From IMG/VR virus record IMGVR_UViG_3300033233_000193, positions 1 through 20,211 of that record: DNA of 20,211 nt; one strand, 5' to 3'. Position numbers and translations under genes: made by a program. The DNA comes from a virus. The notes below the pieces were generated by a model. It searched no databases, was not told where the DNA came from, and saw only the letters and a program-made list of their open reading frames with translations. Below are positions 1 through 6,427 of the stretch, piece after piece; positions within the stretch are counted from its first letter, which is position 1, and the number at the start of each line of letters is the position of its first letter.

Positions 1-41
1 CGCACTACAAATACTAGAAGCTCGAGCGCCCGGGCCACGAT

Positions 42-572
42 TTGACGGCGTGGAGCGCGGACCACGATCGGATGGTAGCGACATTGGCGAGCGGAACCGT
101 GCCGGGGGTGGATGTCTATCGGGAGAAAGAAAACGAATTCAAGCTGTACGGCTCGAGCGCGATCTTATCGGGGAAGCCTGATCTCGTCACTGTGAGTTTC
201 GAGCCCGTTCGTCGTCAACGATTCGCGATCGTGTATGACGTCAAAACCGGCAAACGTCGGCGATCGGATTGGTGGCAAGTTCTGATCTATATGCTCGCGC
301 TCCCGCGTTGTGTGGCGCGGTACAAAGACGCGCGGCTGCTCGGTGATATTACTTACAAGGGCGGCGAACATGAACGGATCCCATCAGAGGAGCTCACGGC
401 GGCGCGGAGCGGTGAGATCTTCGCGATGTTGCGGGCCGTCGGTGGAGACTTTCCTCCAAAGCGTACGCCGTCGGCCTCCGAGTGCTCATTCTGTGATATC
501 GGGCCGGAAGATTGTCCGGAGCGCGTCGAGCTCGAGCCGGCGCCGGCAGAAGTTCACGCGACGGAGTTCTAG
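42..572 (+). CDS. Cas4/RecB-like PD-(D/E)XK nuclease
   Basis: Probable DNA nuclease or exonuclease of the PD-(D/E)XK superfamily, used in phage recombination or DNA processing. In the 176-residue reading, motif II is GKPD (Asp47), motif III is YDVKTGK (Asp66-Val-Lys68), and the QxxxY helix is QVLIY (Gln79, Tyr83). A C-terminal cysteine set (Cys148, Cys151, Cys158) resembles the Fe-S cluster cysteines of Cas4/AddB-type nucleases. The start is uncertain. TTG at 42 is the first usable codon after an in-frame TAG at 15-17, and neither it nor ATG at 72 has a clear ribosome site. The codons just after the TAG also read like protein, so the N-terminus may be incomplete. The RuvC-like gene follows after two bases, consistent with a recombination operon. 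The superfamily is clear; the biological role is inferred. Confidence 0.8.
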   Translation: MTAWSADHDRMVATLASGTVPGVDVYREKENEFKLYGSSAILSGKPDLVTVSFEPVRRQRFAIVYDVKTGKRRRSDWWQVLIYMLALPRCVARYKDARLLGDITYKGGEHERIPSEELTAARSGEIFAMLRAVGGDFPPKRTPSASECSFCDIGPEDCPERVELEPAPAEVHATEF

Positions 573-574
573 GG

Positions 575-1075
575 ATGGTGATCTACGGGCTCGATCCGGG
601 GCCGGAACAAAGCGCGATCGTGGTCTACCATGCGCCTCGAGAGGGGCCGGCGCTCGTGTTTAAACATCAGACGCTCTATAACCTCGAGCTCTTGGCGTGG
701 CTGCAACATCACGCGGTGGAGGATGCCCTACTCGTGATCGAGCAAATCGAAAACATGGGAATGGTGGTCGGGGCGTCGGTGTTTGAAACCGTCTTCTGGT
801 CGGGGCGGTTCGCCTCGCGGTGGGAAGACGCGAACGGCGGCGCGCGGTGGGAGCGGCTGTCGAGGCGCAAGATCAAACTGGCGCTCTGTGGGTCGATGCA
901 AGCAAAAGATCCGAATATCCGACACGCGTTACTCGATCGGTGGGGTTCCTCGAGGGAACGCGCGATCGGGACGAAGAAAGTACCGGGGCCGCTCTATGGG
1001 GTCGTCGGGCACGAATGGGCCGCGCTCGCCGTCGCGGTCGCATGGGCTGACCTGAACGGCTACAGGAAGGAATAG
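575..1075 (+). CDS. RuvC-like Holliday junction resolvase / RNase H-fold nuclease
   Basis: A 166-residue protein of the RuvC/RNase H-fold type, expected to cut branched DNA such as Holliday junctions before packaging. The N-terminal strand YGLDPG carries the first acidic residue (Asp7). A second strand, LLVIEQIEN, supplies Glu56, and the C-terminal segment GHEWAALAVAVAW matches the last conserved helix, with His146 and Glu147 in place of the more usual His/Asp pair. ATG 575 is chosen because it lies two bases after the nuclease stop, has GGAG about nine bases upstream, and begins directly with the fold's first strand. Longer in-frame starts would overlap the nuclease. Phages often pair a Cas4-like nuclease with a RuvC-like enzyme. 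The fold is confident; resolvase activity is inferred. Confidence 0.82.
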   Translation: MVIYGLDPGPEQSAIVVYHAPREGPALVFKHQTLYNLELLAWLQHHAVEDALLVIEQIENMGMVVGASVFETVFWSGRFASRWEDANGGARWERLSRRKIKLALCGSMQAKDPNIRHALLDRWGSSRERAIGTKKVPGPLYGVVGHEWAALAVAVAWADLNGYRKE

Positions 1076-1080
1076 ACGAC

Positions 1081-1626
1081 ATGGCGACGAAAGCGAAGGC
1101 GAAGAAGTCGGCGGCGGTCGTGCGAGCCGTCAAAGCGAAGACGATCGAGACGCCGAAGAAGCGAACCGGCGCGCGGATCGTCAACCGGCAGGCGAACGGG
1201 GCCGCGGGGCCGGTGATGTCGGTACCGGAACCGGATCTGCCGCTCGAGGAATCGATCAAGAAAGCGATCGAGGAGCTCGGTGAGCTCGCCGTCGATGAAA
1301 GCTCGGCGCCGAAGCATCTGCGCGAGCTCGCCGACGATTACCACGAAGTCGTGCGGACGCAAACGATCCTCGCGAAGCGCGTCGACGCTGTGAAGATTGC
1401 CAAAAAGTCGGTCGACTCCGCAACCGCGGTGCTCCTCGAGAAGCTCCGAAGCTGTACACACCAAAAGCCGCTCCCGTTGTTTAATGTGAAAGACCGGGAA
1501 GCCGATCAAGCGAACATGCTCGAGGGCGCGAGCTCCTTCGGGCCGATTAGTGGAGGCGTGGCGCCTGGGGCTGACCTCGAGGACGAGCAACACGACGGCG
1601 AAGGGCTCGAGGATCTCGAGGGGTGA
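1081..1626 (+). CDS. Hypothetical protein, Lys-rich N-terminus and acidic tail
   Basis: I do not recognise this 181-residue protein. The first 45 residues are Ala/Lys/Arg-rich and probably disordered or nucleic-acid binding. The middle (about 60-125) is predicted helical and heptad-like, with ESIKKAIEELGELA and a following charged helix. A Cys-His pair follows at SCTHQKPLP. The tail is Gly/Asp/Glu-rich. An excellent ribosome site, AGGAAGGA at 1064-1071, precedes ATG 1081. It lies between the RuvC-like gene and a gene whose GTG overlaps its stop, so it is co-transcribed with DNA-processing genes. A DNA-binding accessory protein is possible but unsupported by a specific domain. Confidence 0.75.
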   Translation: MATKAKAKKSAAVVRAVKAKTIETPKKRTGARIVNRQANGAAGPVMSVPEPDLPLEESIKKAIEELGELAVDESSAPKHLRELADDYHEVVRTQTILAKRVDAVKIAKKSVDSATAVLLEKLRSCTHQKPLPLFNVKDREADQANMLEGASSFGPISGGVAPGADLEDEQHDGEGLEDLEG

Positions 1627-1979
1627 AGCCGTACGCGGTCGTGACGTATCCACGCCGGCGGATCATCAAACGATCGCGGTGGGAAGGGTTCCCGGCGTGG
1701 CTCATCGAAGTGACCGACGAAGAACTCGGATTTATCGCCAACGCGCAAGTAAGCGCCGAGCTCGTCGCATGTGCGCGGGAAATGATCGAGGAAGAAAGGC
1801 GGGACCGTGGCAAGACGGATGCCGCGACAAAAGCCGGGAGAGTCAGATCCGGACGTCGGAACCGATCCGAAGCTCCTGCGGGCTGTGCGGCGGTTGCTCG
1901 GAATACGCGCGTTCGATTGCGATCTAGCGGCCTCGCCTCAGAACGCGGTCGCGCAAAAGTTCTACACAAAAAGCGATGA
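1623..1979 (+). CDS. Hypothetical protein with long out-of-frame overlap into the methyltransferase
   Basis: Unrecognised 118-residue protein starting at GTG 1623, which overlaps the preceding stop (GTGA). The first 65 residues look like ordinary phage protein: a basic strand region, then WEGFPAWLIEVTDEEL and a charged helix. From about codon 62 the reading overlaps the Dam-type methyltransferase in another frame by roughly 173 bases. That part is very Arg-rich with little recognisable structure, as out-of-frame reading of a GC-rich gene usually is. The N-terminal half is probably real. The tail may be an overprinted extension, or a base may be missing or added near 1800. Confidence 0.6.
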   Translation: MKPYAVVTYPRRRIIKRSRWEGFPAWLIEVTDEELGFIANAQVSAELVACAREMIEEERRDRGKTDAATKAGRVRSGRRNRSEAPAGCAAVARNTRVRLRSSGLASERGRAKVLHKKR

Positions 1980-2295
1980 CGCGCTCCGGCAACCGTGGCG
2001 AGTCGGATCCGGGTGGAACTGGCTCAATCCACCGTTCGACGAGATCGAGCCGTGGGTGAAGCGGGCGTACTTGCAATCGAGCGCGGCGAATAGTGCTCAG
2101 ACGGCGATGCTCGTGCCGCTCGGGTGTCCGGACTGGTGGCGGTTCTGGGTCCATCATAAGGCGCGCGTGATGCTCTTGAATGGGCGGCTTACCTTCGTGG
2201 GGCACAGCGATCCGTACCCGAAGGATTGCGCGATTTTGCTCTATGGGCCATACGTCAAGACAAGTTATGAGGTGTGGGTGTGGGGGCAACAGTGA
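1807..2295 (+). CDS. Phage DNA N6-adenine methyltransferase (Dam-type)
   Basis: A 162-residue N6-adenine methyltransferase of the small phage Dam family (Dam_MT type). It should transfer methyl groups from S-adenosylmethionine to adenine in DNA, commonly to protect phage DNA from host restriction. The catalytic motif IV is NPPF at residues 74-77, inside WLNPPFDEIEPWV. FDCDLAAS at 36-43 fits the upstream family motif, and the C-terminal DPYPKDCAILLYG is typical. GTG 1807 is preceded by an AAGAAAGG stretch about seven bases upstream; ATG 1819 is a shorter alternative. No target-recognition domain can be read, so the site is unknown, although GATC occurs frequently in the window. Its stop overlaps the next gene's GTG. 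Confidence 0.88.
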   Translation: MARRMPRQKPGESDPDVGTDPKLLRAVRRLLGIRAFDCDLAASPQNAVAQKFYTKSDDALRQPWRVGSGWNWLNPPFDEIEPWVKRAYLQSSAANSAQTAMLVPLGCPDWWRFWVHHKARVMLLNGRLTFVGHSDPYPKDCAILLYGPYVKTSYEVWVWGQQ

Positions 2296-2507
2296 TCGCG
2301 GTGCTCGTCGGTGGCGCGGTCGGCGCGCTCTGTGGGTTCGTCGGTGGCGCGATCGTCTCGGGTCGGATGTACGAACAGGATCGGCGCGACGCCGAACAGG
2401 GCGAGCGAATGTGTCTCTGTGGGCATCAGGCGCGGCGCCATATCCTCGGGTGGGGGCAATGCACCTGTGGGCAGTGCTTGAAATTCAAACCGAGCCGCTC
2501 ACAATAG
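2292..2507 (+). CDS. Small membrane-anchored zinc-ribbon-like protein
   Basis: A 71-residue protein with a Gly/Ala/Val transmembrane helix at about residues 2-23, then a charged linker and a cysteine cluster: CLC at 41-43, then CTCGQC at 57-62. The cysteines could bind one zinc ion on the cytoplasmic side. GTG 2292 overlaps the methyltransferase stop (GTGA) and is preferred over GTG 2274, which would extend the protein by six residues into the methyltransferase. The function is unknown. It is one of an unusual number of tiny membrane proteins in this phage. Confidence 0.65.
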   Translation: MIAVLVGGAVGALCGFVGGAIVSGRMYEQDRRDAEQGERMCLCGHQARRHILGWGQCTCGQCLKFKPSRSQ

Positions 2508-2514
2508 CGGTCTG

Positions 2515-2934
2515 ATGGTGAGGATTACCTTTCGGCCGAAAAAGGAACCCGAGCGGGAATACATCGTTGTGTGGGACGGCGTCAACGACGGCGCCGGCGG
2601 GGATTACTTGTGCTGCTCGGGGCAGTTCGACACAAAGGACGCTCCGCGGGCGAAGCGGGCGCAACGCACCCGGGCGGTTCGGGATCTGGTGTTGTCGCTC
2701 CTGCTCGAGCATCCGGCCGGTCTTTTGATTGAAGAAATCGTGTTTGAGCTCGACGAACGGCCGCAAGTCGTCCACGGGGTCATTCAATCGTTCCGAGTGC
2801 TCGGGCTCATCGACGGCGTCACGATCGAGGAATCCATCGGGCAGGGACCGGCGCGCAAGCGGTATTTTCTGAAACGCGAGATCCTCGCGAAAGCGCGGGC
2901 GATGGTCAACACGGGAGGCAACGGGCATGGTTGA
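2515..2934 (+). CDS. Putative winged-helix DNA-binding protein
   Basis: A 139-residue protein. Residues about 50-115 have the pattern of a winged helix-turn-helix: a helix ending LVLSLLLEHPAGL, a second helix IEEIVFEL, a recognition-like helix PQVVHGVIQSFRVLGLI, and a wing ending in RKRYFLKRE. The N-terminal 45 residues form a basic, strand-rich segment with two adjacent cysteines (YLCCSG). It starts at ATG 2515, eight bases after the preceding stop. It could be a phage transcription regulator of the packaging and late genes just downstream, but no operator is visible. The fold assignment is from pattern only. Confidence 0.6.
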   Translation: MVRITFRPKKEPEREYIVVWDGVNDGAGGDYLCCSGQFDTKDAPRAKRAQRTRAVRDLVLSLLLEHPAGLLIEEIVFELDERPQVVHGVIQSFRVLGLIDGVTIEESIGQGPARKRYFLKREILAKARAMVNTGGNGHG

Positions 2935-2987
2935 TTGAGAAGCTCCCGGCGTTCGAAGCCTGGTACACGCAAATCACTGAGGAATAA
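2931..2987 (+). CDS. Micro-ORF, 18 codons, coupled to the next gene
   Basis: A TTG-started reading of 18 codons ending in TAA at 2985-2987; the final A of the TAA is the first base of ATG 2987 of the next gene (TAATG). The peptide ends LPAFEAWYTQITEE, which looks like coding sequence rather than spacer, and GGGAGG lies at 2913-2918 upstream. The one-base junction suggests translational coupling. It may be the remnant of a longer gene whose start was lost, since the frame stays open upstream without a better start. Confidence 0.3.
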   Translation: MIEKLPAFEAWYTQITEE

Positions 2988-3346
2988 TGTCGATTGTCTG
3001 GGGGACTATGAACACGTATCGGATTCGCTGTCGTGTGACGGCTGTGCTCGAGGTCGACGTGTTGGCCGAAACCTCTCACGAAGCTCATCGGCTCGTTGAA
3101 GTCGGCGATTTGAACGTGATCACGTCTGTGGCGGCGCCATTCGTTGATCTCGAGACTCGGAAGGTCATTCCGAATGCGTTCCGAGTCTTGAAAGCCACGG
3201 AGCGCCAGCCAGTCGAGATCTACTCAGTGCGCTACGAACCGGGCGCGGCTATCCTCCGCATTCGCTCTGGGGCGAAAAGCCGCGTCACGGGCACGCCTGA
3301 CGCCTCAGCGGGGGTATCTCGCGAGCCGTCAGACGGTCACGAGTAG
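2987..3346 (+). CDS. Hypothetical protein
   Basis: Unrecognised 119-residue protein. The first 60 residues form an alternating strand/helix pattern (YRIRCRVTAVLEVDVLAE, then a helix beginning SHEAHRLVEV), compatible with a small alpha/beta domain. The last 25 residues are Ser/Gly/Pro-rich and probably disordered. ATG 2987 has GAGG at 2979-2982, so it is preferred. ATG 3008, after GGGG, would give a 112-residue form beginning MNTYRIRC and cannot be excluded. It is the last gene before the packaging module, from which it is separated by 89 bases. Confidence 0.65.
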   Translation: MSIVWGTMNTYRIRCRVTAVLEVDVLAETSHEAHRLVEVGDLNVITSVAAPFVDLETRKVIPNAFRVLKATERQPVEIYSVRYEPGAAILRIRSGAKSRVTGTPDASAGVSREPSDGHE

Positions 3347-3435
3347 TCGAGTCGCGCGGGGCGTGTTACAAAATAGACACGAAGTAGAGACAGCGGAGTT
3401 TCTCTCTGCGGCGACAGCCGACGGGCGTCGACATC

Positions 3436-3771
3436 ATGCCAAGAATCCCGGGATCCGGTCGTCAGAAGGGATCCAAAAACAAAACGCCGAATGAGGTCCG
3501 ACAACTCGCGCTCTCCTTCTGTCCGGAGGCGATTCGGATTCTGATCGCGATCGCTCGGAAGACCAGCGCCGACGACACGGCTCGAGTCGCGGCAACGCGG
3601 GTGCTCCTCGACCGCGGCCTCGGGAAAGCCGTTCAACCCGTCGGTGGGTTACCGGATCCGCTGACCGGCGAACACACGTCCCTCAATGCCTCACCTGGCA
3701 GGCTTGTAATTGAGCTCCTCGATAGGCTCCCGCCGGCGGAAGCCGAAGCCGGCGCCTCGAGCACGGCGTAA
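3436..3771 (+). CDS. Putative small terminase subunit
   Basis: A 111-residue protein beginning MPRIPGSGRQKGSKNKTPNE. The Gly/Lys-rich GxxKGSxNK opening is typical of phage terminase-small-subunit-like and DUF5681-type proteins. It is followed by a helical region (QLALSFCPEAIRILIAIAR, then DDTARVAATRVLLDRGLGK) that resembles their DNA-recognition or oligomerisation helices. It lies directly upstream of, and overlaps by 62 bases, the large terminase gene, the normal place for this subunit, which recognises the packaging site and regulates the motor. ATG 3436 lacks a strong ribosome site. A diverged DUF5681 protein of other function is the main alternative. Confidence 0.7.
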   Translation: MPRIPGSGRQKGSKNKTPNEVRQLALSFCPEAIRILIAIARKTSADDTARVAATRVLLDRGLGKAVQPVGGLPDPLTGEHTSLNASPGRLVIELLDRLPPAEAEAGASSTA

Positions 3772-5245
3772 GCCGGCGCCTCGAGCGCTCGCGGTTCTTC
3801 CGAAACCCGACGAGGGGCCAGTCACGGCGATCCGGTTCGTCGGTGTCCTGGCGCAAGTCTTCCGCGATGAAACCCGATTTGTCGACGTCGAAGGGGCGTT
3901 GAATTGTGGGAAGACGACGGCGTGCTTGTGGAAGGAATACCTTGCGGCCGTCGTGCGGTGGCCGGGGATCTCGTCGTTCATTTGCCGATTCGCGGACGGT
4001 GACAACGATTCGAAGCTGATCCCGGCATGGCTGGCGGTCTGTGAGCAAGCGCACGCGGCCGATCGTCGACTCCCGCGGCCGACGTGGAACGCGCGGGAGC
4101 TCTGTTTTGAGTTCCGGCTACCGGGCGACAAGCTCTCGAAGGTGTATTCGTTCGGGATTCGGCCGTCCGGGGAGCTCGGGCGCTATGCGAAGCTCCGCGG
4201 CCTGGGCGTCTCAAGGATCTACGTCGATCAAGCCGAAGAACTGCCGAGCGACTATATCGGTGAGCTCGCGCAGCGGTTGCGGCAAAAGGGATTCCCGCAC
4301 CAATTGACGCTCTCGCCGAATCCGCTCGACGAGAATTCGTGGTTGGCGGAGATGTTCCCAGAGAACCAATCGATCGCGAACCGAAAGTACTACGCGGTCG
4401 CGCTCATGGACAACGCGCACAACCTGCCGGCCGGGAAGGTCGAGGACGCGCTTGCTATGTATCCGGTCACGCACGCGAAGCACCGATCGGCGATCCTCGG
4501 GCTCCGCGGGCTCAATGTGATCGGCAAGCCGGTGTACTCGGGCGCGTTCATTCGGTCGACGCACGTTCGGCCGCTCAAGTGGAATCCGTTCGTGACGCTC
4601 GAGGAAGGGATCGATTTTGGGAAGCATCATCCGTGCGTCGTGTGGCGGCAGCGGTCGATGTACGGCGGGGTGCAATACCTCGGCGGGGTCATGGGGCAGA
4701 ACATGTACCTTGATGACTTCCTGCCGGTGGTGAAGGCGTTCCGCTCGAAGTGGTTTCCGGACGTCAAAGAGATCGCGACGTGCTGCGATCCGGCGGGCTC
4801 ACACGGGAATTCTCAGGGGCTCCGCGATAACGGCGTCTCGATTCTCCGGGCGCACGGGTTCGCGCCTCGGTGGCGGGACGATGCGAACCGGCCAAGTATT
4901 CGCGCGGCGATCATGGACCGGATCGCGGGTCAGATGCGCAAGCGGACGCCGGCGGGCGAAGCCTACCAAATTGAAGCGTCGCGCGATCGGTGGATGCGCG
5001 TCACCGGCGAAGGGGCTCCGCCGGCGTCGTGGTGCTTCCTGGCCGATGGCGATGAGGCGGGGTACGTCTGGGATCAACACATGGTGTCGGAAGGCTCGAA
5101 ACAGTACCGACGCGCCAAGAAAGACGGCTGGTATGAGCACGGGCAAAACTGCAAGGAATACCTCGAAACAAATTTCGGCTCGGATCCCGTCAAAGCGCCG
5201 GAGCGCGACGATCCGGAACCCGAACGTACCTCCGCGTGGTCATAG
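3710..5245 (+). CDS. Terminase large subunit (packaging ATPase/nuclease)
   Basis: A 511-residue large terminase, the motor that translocates phage DNA into the procapsid and cuts concatemers. ATPase domain: Walker A GALNCGKT (62-69), Walker B RIYVDQAEEL (169-178, Asp173 with Glu176/177), and a coupling motif LSPNP (201-205). Nuclease domain: EGIDFGKHHPCV with Asp302, then CCDPAG with Asp360, and a late Asp/His region at DGWYEHGQNCKEY. The start is TTG 3710, because an in-frame TAA ends at 3709 and no other start occurs before the ATPase domain; CAGG lies about seven bases upstream. The first 25 residues form a basic Lys/Pro/Arg extension containing a short duplicated segment. It overlaps the small subunit by 62 bases. 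Confidence 0.93.
   Translation: MSSSIGSRRRKPKPAPRARRKPAPRALAVLPKPDEGPVTAIRFVGVLAQVFRDETRFVDVEGALNCGKTTACLWKEYLAAVVRWPGISSFICRFADGDNDSKLIPAWLAVCEQAHAADRRLPRPTWNARELCFEFRLPGDKLSKVYSFGIRPSGELGRYAKLRGLGVSRIYVDQAEELPSDYIGELAQRLRQKGFPHQLTLSPNPLDENSWLAEMFPENQSIANRKYYAVALMDNAHNLPAGKVEDALAMYPVTHAKHRSAILGLRGLNVIGKPVYSGAFIRSTHVRPLKWNPFVTLEEGIDFGKHHPCVVWRQRSMYGGVQYLGGVMGQNMYLDDFLPVVKAFRSKWFPDVKEIATCCDPAGSHGNSQGLRDNGVSILRAHGFAPRWRDDANRPSIRAAIMDRIAGQMRKRTPAGEAYQIEASRDRWMRVTGEGAPPASWCFLADGDEAGYVWDQHMVSEGSKQYRRAKKDGWYEHGQNCKEYLETNFGSDPVKAPERDDPEPERTSAWS
3747..3786 (+). repeat. 16-bp direct repeat, 24-bp period, at the terminase start
   Basis: AGCCGGCGCCTCGAGC occurs at 3747-3762 and again at 3771-3786, exactly 24 bases (8 codons) apart. 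It spans the end of the small terminase gene and the start of the large terminase, where it encodes two copies of a Lys-Pro-Ala-Pro-Arg-Ala motif in the basic N-terminal tail. The in-frame spacing suggests a small tandem duplication. Confidence 0.85.
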
Positions 5246-5276
5246 GCGGATCGCTCATTCCTTCAGCCGGCGGTAA

Positions 5277-5305
5277 TTGTCGGAACCTCGAGGCTCGGGC
5301 ATACT
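5277..5305 (+). promoter_or_regulatory. Promoter-like element, possibly for a leaderless transcript
   Basis: In the 67-base gap after the terminase, TTGTCG (5277-5282) and CATACT (5300-5305) are 17 bases apart, resembling sigma70 -35/-10 boxes. The same pair, TTGTCG with CATATT, occurs in the other large gap at 9121. Transcription would start close to ATG 5313, which has no ribosome site, so the first gene could be translated from a leaderless mRNA. This is inferred from spacing and recurrence only. Confidence 0.4.
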
Positions 5306-5312
5306 CTGACCA

Positions 5313-5516
5313 ATGACCGTGCGGTGCGGTGGCTGCGGCGGGCGTCTCGTCCTGTCGTGGGGTCGGGCCGGCGGGCGCGCGAAAGCGTGGCGGATGATCG
5401 CGCGGTGTCCATCCTGTCGACGTCTACCGATTTACTTCTCGAGCAAGCGCGAGCTCGAGGCGAGGGGTGACAATGCCGAAGTTCCTCGAGGCGAAACTAC
5501 GGGCCGAAGCCGGTAA
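5313..5516 (+). CDS. Small zinc-binding protein
   Basis: A 67-residue basic protein with two CxxC knuckles, CGGC at residues 5-8 and CPSC at 32-35, separated by a Gly/Arg-rich linker, as expected of a zinc ribbon that could bind nucleic acid. The C-terminal third is charged and overlaps the next gene by 44 bases. ATG 5313 has no recognisable ribosome site; a promoter-like element ends seven bases upstream. The function is unknown. It opens a run of small genes between terminase and portal. Confidence 0.65.
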   Translation: MTVRCGGCGGRLVLSWGRAGGRAKAWRMIARCPSCRRLPIYFSSKRELEARGDNAEVPRGETTGRSR

Positions 5517-5826
5517 ACGTGGGTTCAAGGGCAACGAAGCCGATCACTACGTGTACGGCGCGCTCAACAACATGGGCGCGATGCACGGATCGAAGGAAAC
5601 CCCAAAGGGCGCAGCGATGGACCGGAAGCACGCGGCGGACATGAAGCCGCGGCGCCGACTCCATCCGGCGTTGATGGAACGCGCAAAGCTGGTCAAGGCG
5701 GCACACGAACATCTGTCGGCGAACATTCCCGGGTTCAAACATCGGCCGATGCGGGAACGGATGGCCGCGGCGCAAGCACACATCCGAAGCACACAAGGGC
5801 GCCGGGTATCGGATTCGCGTCTATAA
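5473..5826 (+). CDS. Conserved small phage protein (MPKFLEAKL family, as remembered)
   Basis: A 117-residue basic, helical protein starting MPKFLEAKLRAEAGKRG and continuing with DHYVYGALNNMGAMHGSK and a Lys/Arg/His-rich C-terminal half. Proteins with this opening and layout commonly accompany terminase and portal genes in metagenomic phages; their function is not known to me. ATG 5473 is preferred over GTG 5467 because GAGGGG at 5462-5467 then lies at good spacing. The last 15 residues diverge from the expected pattern. Over the same bases a zinc-ribbon-like reading appears in the +1 frame, so a frameshift near 5780-5800 is possible. Confidence 0.7.
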   Translation: MPKFLEAKLRAEAGKRGFKGNEADHYVYGALNNMGAMHGSKETPKGAAMDRKHAADMKPRRRLHPALMERAKLVKAAHEHLSANIPGFKHRPMRERMAAAQAHIRSTQGRRVSDSRL

Positions 5827-5917
5827 GTGTCCAGACTGCGGGAAGTTCCACGTGACGAACGCTGAAAAGCGGCACAACCAAGAATCGCGAGGACGATGGC
5901 GCGATCCAGACTCATAA
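5813..5917 (+). CDS. Zinc-ribbon-like mini-protein without a standard start
   Basis: In the frame +1 to the preceding gene, the reading contains RVYKCPDCGKFHVTN, a compact CPxC knuckle followed by a Phe-His pair, typical of tiny phage zinc-ribbon proteins. It ends in TAA at 5915-5917, overlapping the next gene by 22 bases. The frame is open from about 5674, but I find no ATG, GTG or TTG before the motif. The nearest candidate is ATT at 5813, which would give a 34-residue protein beginning MRVYKCPDCG. Alternatively it is reached by frameshifting from the upstream gene, or a base is wrong in the assembly. Confidence 0.4.
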   Translation: MRVYKCPDCGKFHVTNAEKRHNQESRGRWRDPDS

Positions 5918-6246
5918 CGCCGAAGGCGGCCGATGTCGAGACGCTCGGCGGCTCGAGCGCGAATCCGACGGCGGAGGCGGATCGGCCTGGCTTCCGAACC
6001 GATCGCAGCGGGCTCTACGTCCCGGGCGGCGACGTGCGACGTGAGGAACTCAAGGCCACCTCCGACGACGTGAAGCATCTCGAGCGGGCGATTCGGAATG
6101 TAGTTCAACCGCTGTGGCTCAAGATCGCCTTTGCGTGTGGGGATCCGGCGTGCCCCGATCCTCGAATCGAGCGACTCGGGCGCGACGATGGCGGGTTCAC
6201 GTTCCGGTGCGGATGCCGGGATCGGATCTTCCAGGGTCGGTATTGA
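5896..6246 (+). CDS. Hypothetical protein with C-terminal Cys-rich motif
   Basis: Unrecognised 116-residue protein. Residues 1-55 are polar and probably flexible (Gly/Ser/Asp-rich). A helix follows (SDDVKHLERAIRNVVQPLWLK), then a cysteine cluster FACGDPACPDPR and FRCGCRDRIF that could bind zinc. ATG 5896 has GAGGA at 5889-5893, a close but plausible ribosome site. It sits in a run of small Cys-containing genes between terminase and portal. No function can be assigned. Confidence 0.65.
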   Translation: MARSRLITPKAADVETLGGSSANPTAEADRPGFRTDRSGLYVPGGDVRREELKATSDDVKHLERAIRNVVQPLWLKIAFACGDPACPDPRIERLGRDDGGFTFRCGCRDRIFQGRY

Positions 6247-6250
6247 GTTC

Positions 6251-6427
6251 TTGGCCTGTTGCGGGCAGTCGATGACGGTCCGATCGCTCTGGGATGCTGA
6301 CGTGTTGTTGTGGGCGGAGTGGCGATGTCGAGCGGCGCATTGCCGGCGGGTCGTGCGGGTCGGGGAAAAGCGGTGGAAAGAGAAGTGGTATCAGATCCTC
6401 GGCCGCGGGCCGCATAAACAGGTGTGA
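6251..6427 (+). CDS. Small Cys-rich hypothetical protein
   Basis: A reading of 58 residues from TTG 6251, with CCGQ near the N-terminus and WRCRAAHCRRVVRV in the middle, giving four cysteines in a zinc-ribbon-like arrangement, and a basic, aromatic C-terminus (KRWKEKWYQILGRGPHK). The start is uncertain: TTG 6251 lies just after the preceding stop, while ATG 6272 would remove the first cysteine pair. The stop overlaps the next gene's GTG (GTGA), which supports a real translated gene. The function is unknown. Confidence 0.5.
   Translation: MACCGQSMTVRSLWDADVLLWAEWRCRAAHCRRVVRVGEKRWKEKWYQILGRGPHKQV

Noticed and set aside
3347-3435. Possible promoter or hairpin in the gap before the small terminase gene
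   Set aside because: An AT-rich TTACAAAATAG patch and weak inverted repeats exist, but no pair matches the TTGTCG/CATAYT element and the spacing of -35/-10-like boxes is wrong. I see nothing I can support.
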